DNA of 64,000 bases, taken from NCBI RefSeq assembly GCF_021538895.1, contig NZ_JADDRL010000022.1, positions 42,017-106,016 of the forward strand, in the 5' to 3' direction. The notes below the pieces were generated by a model. It had not been told where the DNA came from. It saw only the letters and a program-made list of their open reading frames with translations, and ran no database searches. Numbering within the stretch: the first letter of the stretch is position 1; every line of letters begins with the position of its first letter. The position numbers were made by a program, and so were the translations under genes. The DNA is from Streptomyces olivochromogenes. Lineage in GTDB: Bacteria; Actinomycetota; Actinomycetes; Streptomycetales; Streptomycetaceae. This document shows, one piece after another, positions 1-8,209 of this stretch.

Positions 1-184
1 TCGTGCCGGCGCCCGGGCACTCAACCTCCTGCGCGACGACATCCCTGGCCCGCTGCAGCGCGACGACGTCCCCGCCCAGACTTCCCGCGCGGCACAAATC
101 GTTTGCGCCGAAGATCTCCGGAGCGCCACCATGACCGCCATGACGTATGGAAAGGAGGCCCAGCGACTCCACGGTGAGCGCTGA
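1..184 (+). CDS. C-terminal end of an unidentified protein (cut by window edge)
   Basis: Frame 2 is open from the left edge to a TGA at 182-184 and shows the strong G/C third-position bias of real Streptomyces genes. It gives the last 60 residues of a protein ending in ...YGKEAQRLHGER. The stop TGA shares its final base with the ATG of the next gene (TGATG), so the two are probably one operon with coupled translation. No domain can be recognised in this fragment, and its function is unknown. Confidence 0.55.
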   Translation, partial: RAGARALNLLRDDIPGPLQRDDVPAQTSRAAQIVCAEDLRSATMTAMTYGKEAQRLHGER

Positions 185-3100
185 TGGCCCGACACGAGGC
201 GTCCCGGACGCCGTCCCGACAGCCCCAGACCCCGCCGGCGCCGTTGACGCCCGCCTGGCTGAGGGCCCACTTCGATCCCCTGCCGTTCCCGGCGCGCATG
301 GGCGCCCTGGCACGTTACGCCCGCACCCTCACCCCGCACGCGTACCAGACGCTCCACCACGCCCTCGACACCGGTGAACCCGACGAGCGGCACACCGCCC
401 TGTTCCTGGCCGTCGTACGCCGTGACCTGGACCGGGTTGCCGCGGCGCTGGCCGACCCCCTGCTGGGACGCCGTGCCCGCTCGGCCGCCCTCCGACTGCC
501 CGTTCCCGAACAGGCCCTGGAACGCCTGGCCCTGAGTGATATCAGGGCCACCCGCCACGAGACCTTCCGGCTTCTCCGGCTCAGCCGCCGCCACGCGCTC
601 GCCGCCCGGCTGCTGCCCCAGGTGTACGAACGGCACGGCGCGCGCGACGTGGGCGCGCTACTGCCCGCCTGCCCCGCTGAGACGGCACAGGCCTGGCTGC
701 CCCGCGTCGATCCGCCCCCGGGGACGCTCAACACCCTGGCCCGTACCGCACCTCACGCCGTGGCCGAGTATCTGGCGGCACGTCACGAGGGAAGTTCACA
801 GCAGGAGGGGGGCCGCTTCGTCCGCCGGCATCGCGCGGTCGCATCGGTCGCCGCACGGCGCGACCCCGGAGCGGCGCTCGTCCTTCTGGAACGGGCCCCG
901 TCGCTCCTCACCCCGGCCGGGGTCCTCTCGGCGCTGCGCCGCCCCGGCGAGGCGCTGGCCGTCCTGCGGACGGTGCGGGCCGCCGACGACGGGCGGCCGA
1001 CGGAACACTCCGTTCCGGCGGGGCCGTTGCCGCCGTCCGTGCGCACCGCGCTGCTCGAACTGCCCGTCCAGGACCTGTCGTTCCTCGCCGAGCGCTGCCC
1101 GGCCGCCGGCAGCCGCGACCGCGGGCCGGAACGCCGCGAGGTGTACCCCGACGGTCTGCTGGACCTCTTGCCGCCCACGGAGCGACGGCGCGTCGTCGAC
1201 AGCCGTGTCGTGGGCGGTCGGCGGCTGCGGAGCGCGCCGCTCACCACGCTCGCCGCACTCGCCCCGTCCGATCGTGTGGACCTCGTCGTCCCGTGGCTGG
1301 CGAAGCACAAGGGCAGCCCCTGGACCAGGGCCCGGCTGGCCGCAGCCCTGCCCCTGGCCGACGGCGAGCCCGTGCTGCGGGAACTCGTGGCGAACCACCG
1401 CTCCCACCACAGAGCCGTGGCCTGGCCCGCCTTGCTGGCGTGCGCGGAACTGGAGGGCAGCCCGGACGAGTTCGCCCGGATCGCGGTCGACTGTGAACGG
1501 GCCTGGCACGACCAGGACGAGGTCCGCCTCGGAGCGCTCCGGCAACTCGCCGGCGCGGCACCGCGGCTGCTCGTCGCCCTGCCCGACCGGGTGCTGCGCG
1601 ACGCCGCGCTCACCACGCTCCAGTCCCGCGACAGTACGCGCGCCTCTCTGGCCGCCGTCGAACGGCTGCTGCGCCGCGTGGTCGAACACGCCGCACGGGC
1701 CGGCCGCCCGGACCGCGCCGCGTTCGCCGCCGGACTGCTCGGCGAAGTCGTCCTGACGGCACGGCCCGCGCGCCCGGTGACCGCCCTGAGCGTGGACGGG
1801 ACAGCGGCGGCCACCATCTGGGCGGCCGTCTCCGAGACGGCACGGAACCGACCGGACGTGACCACGGCACTCGCCGAACTCCTCGTCCCCCACCTCACCG
1901 ACCTGCCCGACCTGGACACCCGGACCCGCGAGGTCGCGCTGACGGGCGACGACCCGGACCTCGCCGCCCGGGCCGCGGCGGCCTGGGTCCGGCCGCCACA
2001 CGTGCGGGAGGGGCGCTGCGCGGAACTGCTGGCCCTGGACGCCACGTTCGCGACCGTGCCCCTCGTCCTGGCGACCGTCGTGGCCCGCCGCACGGACCTC
2101 CTGGACCTGGTGCGCAGTGCCGTGCGCGAGGGGTTCACCGGGCGGGTACGGCCCCGTGCCGTCCCCTGGGCGCCCAAGGTGCACCCCGGTCGCACCGGGC
2201 GCTGGCTGCCCCGGCAGCGGGACGACTGGTCCGCGCACCACGCGCGCGTGGCCATGGACGAGACGGCCTCGCTGCGGGCCCGCGCGGACGCGGCGGCGCT
2301 GCTGCGGGATCCGGCACGGCTGACGGCACTCGCCGACGAGGCCCCGCAGCCGGTGGCCGCCGCGGCGCTCGTCGCGCTCGGTGAGGTCGCCGACCGGCCG
2401 GGCGCCACCGGTCAGGCGGAAGTGCGTGACTTCCTGCTGCGGCACGCTGCGGCCGGCGGCGTGCGCGGACGGGCCGCGCTGACGACGCTGCGACGGCTCC
2501 TGGAGCGGGTGCCCGACCGCGACGCCGTCGCCCTGCTGGCGCCCGTGGCGGCGGCCACCGACCTGTCCGTGGGTGCCCGCAAGGAAGCCGCCCGCGCGCT
2601 CGGCGCCCTGCACGACGCCGACGCCGACAACGCCTTCGAGGCGCTCGTCGCGGCCTGGGACGCTCCGGGCCAGCACCCCGACGTCCGCGCCGTCCTGGCC
2701 CGTGCGCTGCTTCCCGCGATCGACCGCCCGGGCATCGCGGACCGGCTGTTCGCGGCAGCGGACGAACCCGCCGTACGGGACGCGGTCGTGCACGCGCGCG
2801 TGCGGGTGGTGCCCGACACGAAGGGCGAGCCGTACACGGCGTTCCTCGTGCGGCTCGTGCGGGAGGGCGGCGAGGACGCGGCTGTCGCCGCCGTCCGGGC
2901 CCTGCCGATCTGGCTGACTCCCGAGGCCACCGACGCGACCGCGGTGATCGCCGAGGCGCTGGTGGACCCGGACAGGTCCCGCCGCGTGTGGGAGGCGGCG
3001 GCCGGTCAACTGGCCTGGTTCCCGCCGGGAGCCGGCGCCGAGAACGCCGCCCGGGCCGCCTTCGAGGCACTGGCGGAGCGTGCCCGCGCACAGGACCCCC

Positions 3101-3600
3101 AAGTCCGCGTCGCCGCCCTGCGGCGGCTCCACGCATGCTCCGGCGTCGTGCAGCCCGGCGCCGCCGTCGGAAGGGGGCCGCACCTCCTGGACGCGCTGGC
3201 CGACACGCTGGCTGCCGTCGGGCTGAAGGCCGACGCCGCGCAACTCACCTGGGAGGCCGCGCTGGACGCCGTACGGCGCGGCCGGCACGAAGAGCACCGG
3301 TGGGAGCGACTGGCGCGCCTGTGCGAGGCGGGGCCGGGGCGCATGCCGGGGACGGCCGCCTACGCGCCCCTGGATCTCCGTCGGGCACGCGAGCGAACGG
3401 CCCTGCTCGCCGCCGCGCGGAGCCTGCGTGCCCGCGCGACGCCCGTGTCCGGGCTACTGGCGCTGGCGCTCGTCAGGGCCGGCGGCAGAGGCACGGACTG
3501 GGCGACACCATGGCGGGACGAACTCGATGCCCTCCGTGCGCACGACGACCCGGACACCGCCATGGAAGCCCTGCTCGTCGACCCCGCCGCACACGGGTGA
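184..3600 (+). CDS. Large HEAT/Armadillo-like repeat protein of unknown function
   Basis: A 1,138-residue soluble protein made almost entirely of Ala/Leu/Arg-rich helical pairs, such as the LAALAPSDRVDLVVPWLAKH type, resembling HEAT repeats. No signal peptide, membrane segment or catalytic motif is visible. The start is ATG 184 because an in-frame TGA lies at 175-177. The only good Shine-Dalgarno (AAGGAGG, 152-158) is 25 nt upstream, so initiation probably depends on coupling with the upstream gene, whose TGA overlaps this ATG. HEAT solenoids usually act as protein-binding scaffolds; that role here is inference. It converges on the next gene with only 21 nt between stops. Confidence 0.85.
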   Translation: MARHEASRTPSRQPQTPPAPLTPAWLRAHFDPLPFPARMGALARYARTLTPHAYQTLHHALDTGEPDERHTALFLAVVRRDLDRVAAALADPLLGRRARSAALRLPVPEQALERLALSDIRATRHETFRLLRLSRRHALAARLLPQVYERHGARDVGALLPACPAETAQAWLPRVDPPPGTLNTLARTAPHAVAEYLAARHEGSSQQEGGRFVRRHRAVASVAARRDPGAALVLLERAPSLLTPAGVLSALRRPGEALAVLRTVRAADDGRPTEHSVPAGPLPPSVRTALLELPVQDLSFLAERCPAAGSRDRGPERREVYPDGLLDLLPPTERRRVVDSRVVGGRRLRSAPLTTLAALAPSDRVDLVVPWLAKHKGSPWTRARLAAALPLADGEPVLRELVANHRSHHRAVAWPALLACAELEGSPDEFARIAVDCERAWHDQDEVRLGALRQLAGAAPRLLVALPDRVLRDAALTTLQSRDSTRASLAAVERLLRRVVEHAARAGRPDRAAFAAGLLGEVVLTARPARPVTALSVDGTAAATIWAAVSETARNRPDVTTALAELLVPHLTDLPDLDTRTREVALTGDDPDLAARAAAAWVRPPHVREGRCAELLALDATFATVPLVLATVVARRTDLLDLVRSAVREGFTGRVRPRAVPWAPKVHPGRTGRWLPRQRDDWSAHHARVAMDETASLRARADAAALLRDPARLTALADEAPQPVAAAALVALGEVADRPGATGQAEVRDFLLRHAAAGGVRGRAALTTLRRLLERVPDRDAVALLAPVAAATDLSVGARKEAARALGALHDADADNAFEALVAAWDAPGQHPDVRAVLARALLPAIDRPGIADRLFAAADEPAVRDAVVHARVRVVPDTKGEPYTAFLVRLVREGGEDAAVAAVRALPIWLTPEATDATAVIAEALVDPDRSRRVWEAAAGQLAWFPPGAGAENAARAAFEALAERARAQDPQVRVAALRRLHACSGVVQPGAAVGRGPHLLDALADTLAAVGLKADAAQLTWEAALDAVRRGRHEEHRWERLARLCEAGPGRMPGTAAYAPLDLRRARERTALLAAARSLRARATPVSGLLALALVRAGGRGTDWATPWRDELDALRAHDDPDTAMEALLVDPAAHG

Positions 3601-3621
3601 GGGAGTTCGGCCCGCGCGGGC

Positions 3622-4500
3622 TCAGCTGGGTCGTACGGCCAGCTTGTCGAGCGCATCCAGGAGGCCGGGGAGCTCCGGACCCCGGCCCACCGGCAGGACC
3701 TCGCCGGGCTCGTCGTCGAGCAGCACGAACGCGATGTCGTCGGTGCGGGCGACCATGGACCAGCCGGGACCGTCGGCGCGCAGCGTCCGGGCGTCGCCCG
3801 GGGCGAACGACGAGCGGACCCGGCCGAGTGGCGGCGGCGTGTCCACGTAGGCGCGGGCTTCCGCGAGGACGCGCCGGATTCCCTGGTGGCCCGTCGGAGC
3901 GCCTTGCACGCCGTCCTTGCCGTCCTCGCGGTCCGCGGAGCCCTGCTCGCCCTCCGCAGAGGCCTCCGCCTCCTTCGCAAGGGCACCCGCCGTCGAGAAC
4001 TCGCCGTCGTCGATCTGCTCGCGCCAGACGGCCCACTGCTGTGCGATCTCGTCGGCGCCCAGGCGCCGCTGGGCCGGGCCCCAGGAGCTGGTGTCCGGCG
4101 GGGCCAGCGGGGGACCCTCCGCCACATCGGGGCCGGGATCGTGCGGCTCGGGCACGCCCGGGGCCGCCACGGCGACCGCGAGGGGCCAGCCCGGCAGGGC
4201 GGCGACAACCGTGCGCTCGTCCGGCGACAGGTCGTACTCCATGCCGCAGTCCCAGGAAGCGATCGCAACCGCGACCAGCGAGACGTCGTCGATGACCACC
4301 GTCCAGCGCGCCCCGTCGCCGTCCTGCCCGAGCACCAGACCGTACCCGTCGGCACGCGGCGCGAGGTCCAGCGCGGCGCAGGCCTCCGGATAGTCGTCGC
4401 CCAGCACGCTCGGGAACTGCGCCGGCGTCAGCAGCACTGCCGTGAGCACGTACAGCGCATCGTCCGCGGTGGCGACGACCTCCTCGTCCGTCTCGGCCAT
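3622..4500 (-). CDS. Hypothetical acidic protein
   Basis: A 292-residue acidic, soluble protein. The N-terminal ~130 residues look like a compact alpha/beta domain (ADDALYVLTAVLL, WTVVIDDVSLVAVAIASW). An Asp/Glu/Ala-rich linker follows, then a C-terminal segment (GWSMVARTDDIAFVLLDDEP). The start is placed at ATG 4500, because GGGGAGG sits 6 nt upstream; a longer reading from 4536 lacks an RBS. I do not recognise a named family. It may be an adaptor or immunity-like actinobacterial protein, but nothing in the sequence settles this. It is convergent with the HEAT-like gene. Confidence 0.75.
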   Translation of the reverse strand: MAETDEEVVATADDALYVLTAVLLTPAQFPSVLGDDYPEACAALDLAPRADGYGLVLGQDGDGARWTVVIDDVSLVAVAIASWDCGMEYDLSPDERTVVAALPGWPLAVAVAAPGVPEPHDPGPDVAEGPPLAPPDTSSWGPAQRRLGADEIAQQWAVWREQIDDGEFSTAGALAKEAEASAEGEQGSADREDGKDGVQGAPTGHQGIRRVLAEARAYVDTPPPLGRVRSSFAPGDARTLRADGPGWSMVARTDDIAFVLLDDEPGEVLPVGRGPELPGLLDALDKLAVRPS

Positions 4501-4642
4501 CCCAGCCTCCCCAATGGTTCGTCCAACGGCGCGCACCCTAGTGCGAGCGGAAGCCCCTTGTCACGACTCGCACGACACCCGGAGCTGCAGTTTTCCGCCT
4601 GGACGGGGGCGAATCGCCCCGATCCGACGACGTCCGGGCGGG

Positions 4643-4939
4643 TCAGGCGACGGGAAGCCCGAGGAGGTCACGCGCCACCGTGCGCGGCGACTCGTCGCGC
4701 TCCCGGGCCAGGGCGATGACGGCCCGGCAGGCCAGCTCGCTCACCCCGAACGACAGTGCCTCCGGTGACACCCAGCCCGAGGCCTCGTCCATCCGGTCCT
4801 GGTCGTCCTCGGCGCGGGCCGAGACATAGTCCGACGCGGCTTCGAACAAGTTGTGTGCCCGCTTCTCGCTGCCGCCGGCCGCCTCCGCGCGCGTGGACGT
4901 GCGAAATCGGGCGATGTATGTGCGAACCCTGTCGAACAC
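4643..4939 (-). CDS. Small hypothetical protein
   Basis: About 98 residues, mainly helical, beginning (M)FDRVRTYIARFRTST and ending ALARERDESPRTVARDLLGLPVA. A GTG at 4939 is the chosen start because AAGGTGG lies 5 nt before it; ATG 4993 is in frame but lacks a Shine-Dalgarno. There is no membrane segment, and the amphipathic helices suggest a small regulatory or structural protein. I do not recognise the family. The next minus-strand gene (PadR) ends 139 nt upstream, so it probably has its own promoter. Confidence 0.65.
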   Translation of the reverse strand: MFDRVRTYIARFRTSTRAEAAGGSEKRAHNLFEAASDYVSARAEDDQDRMDEASGWVSPEALSFGVSELACRAVIALARERDESPRTVARDLLGLPVA

Positions 4940-5078
4940 GGGAACCACCTTCTCTCTGTGTGGCTTCGGCGCCGTTCGTTCATCTGTCCCCATTCAACGT
5001 AGAGTTGGAGTTGTGGCGACAGAAGGGGGACGCCGCGGTGAACCGGTTCGGGCGGCTCGAACGGAACCGGTGGACGTG

Positions 5079-5612
5079 TCAGTGGGAGCTGTCGTCCAGT
5101 GAGTCGATCGTCCGGCGCAGCCAGGTGAGCTCGGCCCGGCTCGTCGCGCGTGCGATGGTGAGGATGCCGCGCCGGAACGGGTCGTCCAGCTCCTCGGCGC
5201 TCAGCGGCCGGTCGCCCTCGTAGAAGAAGCTCGCCGGCTCCTCCAGGAACGCCAGTCTGCGCCGCAGCACCGCCACCTGGAGCGTGGGGTCGTCCAGGTG
5301 CCTGAGGAAGGCGAGCACCGTGAACCAGCGGTTCTCGTCGGTGATGTCGCGCTGCGCCGGTTCGGCCAGCCGACGCCGCAGCACGCGCCGGCCGTCGTCG
5401 GTGAGCGTCAGCACGTGACGCGGCGCGGCCACCGCACCGGGCTCGGTGGTCCGGGCCAGCAGATCCGCCTTTTCGAGCCGCTTGATCGCGGGATACAGCG
5501 TGCTCTCGGCGACGGGGCGTACGTGCCCGGTCAGCGCCGCGATGTGTTTGCGCAGCACGTAGCCGTGCAGCGGGGCGTCGTACAGGAAACCGAGGATGGC
5601 GAGCTCCAGCAT
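5079..5612 (-). CDS. PadR-family transcriptional regulator
   Basis: A 177-residue protein with the typical PadR winged-helix N-terminus: MLELAILGFLYDAPLHGYVL, then the recognition-helix/wing region with STLYPAIKRLEKADLLAR and LTLTDDGRRVLRR. The C-terminal half is helical and matches the PadR/Vir-type dimerisation region. ATG 5612 is preferred because GGGAGA lies 9 nt upstream; an in-frame TTG 18 nt earlier is less likely. It is divergent from an alpha/beta hydrolase, and a perfect palindrome of PadR-operator type lies between them, so it likely represses itself and the hydrolase. The effector is unknown. Confidence 0.92.
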   Translation of the reverse strand: MLELAILGFLYDAPLHGYVLRKHIAALTGHVRPVAESTLYPAIKRLEKADLLARTTEPGAVAAPRHVLTLTDDGRRVLRRRLAEPAQRDITDENRWFTVLAFLRHLDDPTLQVAVLRRRLAFLEEPASFFYEGDRPLSAEELDDPFRRGILTIARATSRAELTWLRRTIDSLDDSSH

Positions 5613-5669
5613 GGCCGCATTCTCCCGCAAGCCCGCTGTACATCGACGCGTGGATACTTCGCTTTATCA

Positions 5670-5689
5670 ATACCTCAGTTCCGAGGTAT
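5670..5689. promoter_or_regulatory. Palindromic operator, probable PadR site
   Basis: ATACCTC and GAGGTAT form a perfect 7-bp inverted repeat separated by 6 bp, centred between the divergent PadR (start 5612) and hydrolase (start 5739) genes. PadR operators commonly have ATAC/GTAT-ended arms. The surrounding DNA is AT-richer than the flanking genes, as expected for overlapping divergent promoters. Confidence 0.7.
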
Positions 5690-5738
5690 CTTCCTCGCGT
5701 GCCCGATCGCGGCACCGGCGACACCGAGGAGGAACGCG

Positions 5739-6494
5739 ATGCAGCAGGCCGAGTTCGACGGTGAGGGAAGCCGGATCCGGTGGACGGAGACGCCCGGCGA
5801 GGAACCCGCGCGCGTGTTCGTCCACGGACTGGGGTCGATGTCGACCGTGTACCACGCCCACATCGCGGCCCACCCCGAACTCGCGGGCCGCCGAAGCCTG
5901 TTCGTTGACCTGCCAGGACACGGCATCAGCGACCGGCCCGCACATTTCGGCTACACACTGGAGGACCACGCCGACGCCCTCGCGGCGGCCCTGGACGCGG
6001 CGAGGCTGACCGGCGCCGAACTGGTCGCGCACAGCATGGGTGGCTCGGTCGCCATCGTGCTCGCCCACCGGCGGCCCGACCTCGTCTCCCGGCTGGTCCT
6101 CACCGAGGCCAACCTCGACGCCTTCCCGCCGCAATCCGCGGCGAGCCGCGAAATCGCCTCCTACGAGGCGGACGAGTTCCTGGCATTCGGCCACGCACGC
6201 GTGCTGGAGCGTGTCGGCCCGCTGTGGGCGGCGACCATGCGACTGGCCGACCCGCGTGCGCTGCACCGCACCAGCCGGGGGCTCGTGCGCGGCTCGGACC
6301 CCGCCATGCGCACGCTCCTGGAAGGGCTGCCGATCGACCGCGTGTATCTGCAGGGCGAGCTCAGCGGTGAACTGGCGGGCAAGGAGGGCCTGGAGGAGGC
6401 CGGGGTGCGTGTGGTGACGGTGCCCGGCGCCGGGCACAACGTCATGTTCGACCAGCCGGACGCCTTTGTCGCGACGGTGGCCGGACAGGGGTGA
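5739..6494 (+). CDS. Alpha/beta-fold hydrolase
   Basis: A 251-residue alpha/beta hydrolase. Visible elements are the HGLG oxyanion region (residues 29-32), the LPGHGISDRP loop, the nucleophile elbow AHSMGG with Ser99, and the catalytic His233 in GAGHNVMF. An acidic residue near 120-126 (LTEANLDAF) could complete the triad. There is no signal peptide, so it is cytoplasmic. The start is ATG 5739 with GAGGAGG 6 nt upstream. The substrate is not evident; the family covers esterases, lactonases and haloperoxidase-like enzymes. Its position opposite a PadR gene suggests induction by a small, perhaps xenobiotic or phenolic, compound (inference). Confidence 0.92.
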   Translation: MQQAEFDGEGSRIRWTETPGEEPARVFVHGLGSMSTVYHAHIAAHPELAGRRSLFVDLPGHGISDRPAHFGYTLEDHADALAAALDAARLTGAELVAHSMGGSVAIVLAHRRPDLVSRLVLTEANLDAFPPQSAASREIASYEADEFLAFGHARVLERVGPLWAATMRLADPRALHRTSRGLVRGSDPAMRTLLEGLPIDRVYLQGELSGELAGKEGLEEAGVRVVTVPGAGHNVMFDQPDAFVATVAGQG

Positions 6495-6524
6495 GGGGCC
6501 GCCCGCGCGCACGGCCGGGTGGCG

Positions 6525-6574
6525 GTACGTCGGCACGTACGCCCGCCTACGCGAGGGTCCGCCGGCGCGGACCC
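6525..6574. terminator. Two adjacent hairpins, likely bidirectional terminator
   Basis: GTACGT/ACGTAC (6525-6540, 4-nt loop CGGC) is followed by GGGTCCGC/GCGGACCC (6555-6574, 4-nt loop CGGC). Both stems are perfect. They lie in the 135-nt gap between the convergent hydrolase and methyltransferase genes. There is no U-tract, which is usual for Streptomyces terminators. Confidence 0.6.
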
Positions 6575-6629
6575 CGGCCTGCGGGGAGGTCCCGCGGCAC
6601 AGGCCCGCGACCGTGGCCGGAGGCCGTCG

Positions 6630-7229
6630 TCAGTCCTCGCGAACGGCCAGCGCGAGGAAGCGGGAGTCCTCGTCCACGTACGACGTCATACGCCATCCGG
6701 AACCGGCCAGCAGCGGACGGAGGTTGCCCTCGGCGCGCAGGTCGTCCGGGGTGATCTGCCGGCCCTGGCGCGCCGCCAGCGCCGCCCGGCCGATCGGATG
6801 GAACAGCGCCAGTGTGCCGCCGGGCCGTACCACGCGCGCCAACTCCCGCAGGTTCTCTGAGGGACGCGGCAGATGCGCGATGAGGCCCGCGCCGAACACG
6901 GCGTCGAAGGACTCCGACCGCAGGGGCAGGGCGGCCACGTCGGCGAGCAGCAGCCGCCCGTCCCGGTCCCTCCCGGCCCGTACCGCGGCCCGCAGCATCT
7001 CCGGTGTCAGATCCACCCCGACGACCACGCCCGCGGGCCCCACGGCCGCGCGCAACGGCGGCAGGGCCCGGCCCGTGCCGCAGCCCGCGTCGAGCACGCG
7101 GTCCCCGGGGCGCAGCCCGAGGTCGGCCACGGCTGCCGCGTAGGCGGGACCGTCGTCGGGGAACCGCCTGTCCCAGTCGGCCGCCCGGGCGCCGAAGAAC
7201 TCTTGGACGTGCGTGTGGTCGTCGCTCAT
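6630..7229 (-). CDS. Class I SAM-dependent methyltransferase
   Basis: A 199-residue Rossmann methyltransferase. Motif I VLDAGCGTG is at about residues 46-54, an acidic strand-2 end follows in VVVGVDLTPEM, and motif IV-like GAGLIAHLP precedes RPGGTLALFHPIGR. This is the Methyltransf_11/UbiE-type layout for small-molecule substrates. The N-terminus HVQEFFGARAADWDRRFPDD is typical of the family. ATG 7229 (MSDDHTHV) is chosen over ATG 7238, which AGGGA would leave with too short a spacing. The substrate cannot be deduced from the sequence. Confidence 0.9.
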   Translation of the reverse strand: MSDDHTHVQEFFGARAADWDRRFPDDGPAYAAAVADLGLRPGDRVLDAGCGTGRALPPLRAAVGPAGVVVGVDLTPEMLRAAVRAGRDRDGRLLLADVAALPLRSESFDAVFGAGLIAHLPRPSENLRELARVVRPGGTLALFHPIGRAALAARQGRQITPDDLRAEGNLRPLLAGSGWRMTSYVDEDSRFLALAVRED

Positions 7230-7381
7230 GCTCCGCATGATCCCTCACCGGCACGGGGGCTGCCGTTGCGCGCACGTTCGAGCGGGACGCGATCGTTCCA
7301 GCGCATCTCCGCGTCACATTGCAACACCTTTCGAAATGCGCCCCCTGCGTGCGCCCCTGCTCCGGCTAGCGTCCCGGGGCC

Positions 7382-8158
7382 ATGGGACACCTGGACCATG
7401 CCGCCTTCGGCTGGCTGACCCCCGTACTGTCGTACGCGATGGCCTGTACAGGCGCCGCGCTGGGTCTGCGCTGCACCGTCCGCGCGCTCGGCACCACCGG
7501 CCGGTCGCGCCGCAACTGGCTCGTCACCGCGGCCTCCGCGATCGGCACCGGCATCTGGACCATGCACTTCGTGGCCATGCTCGGCTTCAGCGTCAGCGGC
7601 ACCGACATCCGCTACGACGTACCGCTGACCGTCCTCAGCCTCCTCGTCGCCATGGTCGTCGTCTGCGCCGGCGTCTTCGTCGTCGGCTACAGCCGTGACC
7701 GCACCCGAGCACTCTTCCTCGGCGGCCTCACCACCGGGCTGGGTGTGGCGAGCATGCACTACCTCGGCATGGCCGCGGTACGCCTGCACGGCGACGTCCG
7801 CTACGACCCGATGCTCGTCGGGCTCTCCGTCCTCATCGCGGTCGTCGCGGCGACGGCGGCCCTGTGGGCGGGGCTGAACATCAAGTCACCCGTCGCGGTC
7901 ACCGTCGCCTCGCTCGTCATGGGAGCGGCCGTCAGCAGCATGCACTACACCGGAATGTTCGCGGTGAGCGTGCGCGTCACGCCCTCCGCTTCGGTCCTGC
8001 CCGGGGCCACGGCGATGCAGTTCATCTTCCCCCTCGCCGTCGGCCTCGGGTCCTACCTCTTCCTCACCTCGGCCTTCGTCGCCCTCTCGCCGACAGCAGG
8101 AGAGCGCGAGGCGACCGCCTCGGCCCAACGGCCGGTCGAGAGCGCCACCGCCCGCTAG
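7382..8158 (+). CDS. MHYT-domain integral membrane sensor protein
   Basis: A 258-residue protein with seven predicted hydrophobic segments and three copies of the MHYT signature: TMHFVAMLGF, SMHYLGMAA and SMHYTGMFA. The family is proposed to bind a metal such as copper near the outer face of the membrane and to sense oxygen, CO or NO. Here no GGDEF/EAL output domain is attached, so it is a stand-alone sensor module. It is 51 nt upstream of the conservon kinase gene on the same strand and could be co-transcribed with it, feeding a signal to that system (inference). The Shine-Dalgarno is weak, so a short or leaderless 5' end is possible. Confidence 0.9.
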   Translation: MGHLDHAAFGWLTPVLSYAMACTGAALGLRCTVRALGTTGRSRRNWLVTAASAIGTGIWTMHFVAMLGFSVSGTDIRYDVPLTVLSLLVAMVVVCAGVFVVGYSRDRTRALFLGGLTTGLGVASMHYLGMAAVRLHGDVRYDPMLVGLSVLIAVVAATAALWAGLNIKSPVAVTVASLVMGAAVSSMHYTGMFAVSVRVTPSASVLPGATAMQFIFPLAVGLGSYLFLTSAFVALSPTAGEREATASAQRPVESATAR

Positions 8159-8209
8159 CCGGGGCCCGGCAGAGCGCGCCGCCCCGAACCACTACCGAGC
8201 GAGGAGGCC

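Noticed and set aside
3610..3621. GCCCGCGCGGGC as a terminator
   Set aside because: A perfect palindrome but with only a 4-bp possible stem once a loop is allowed; too weak to call.
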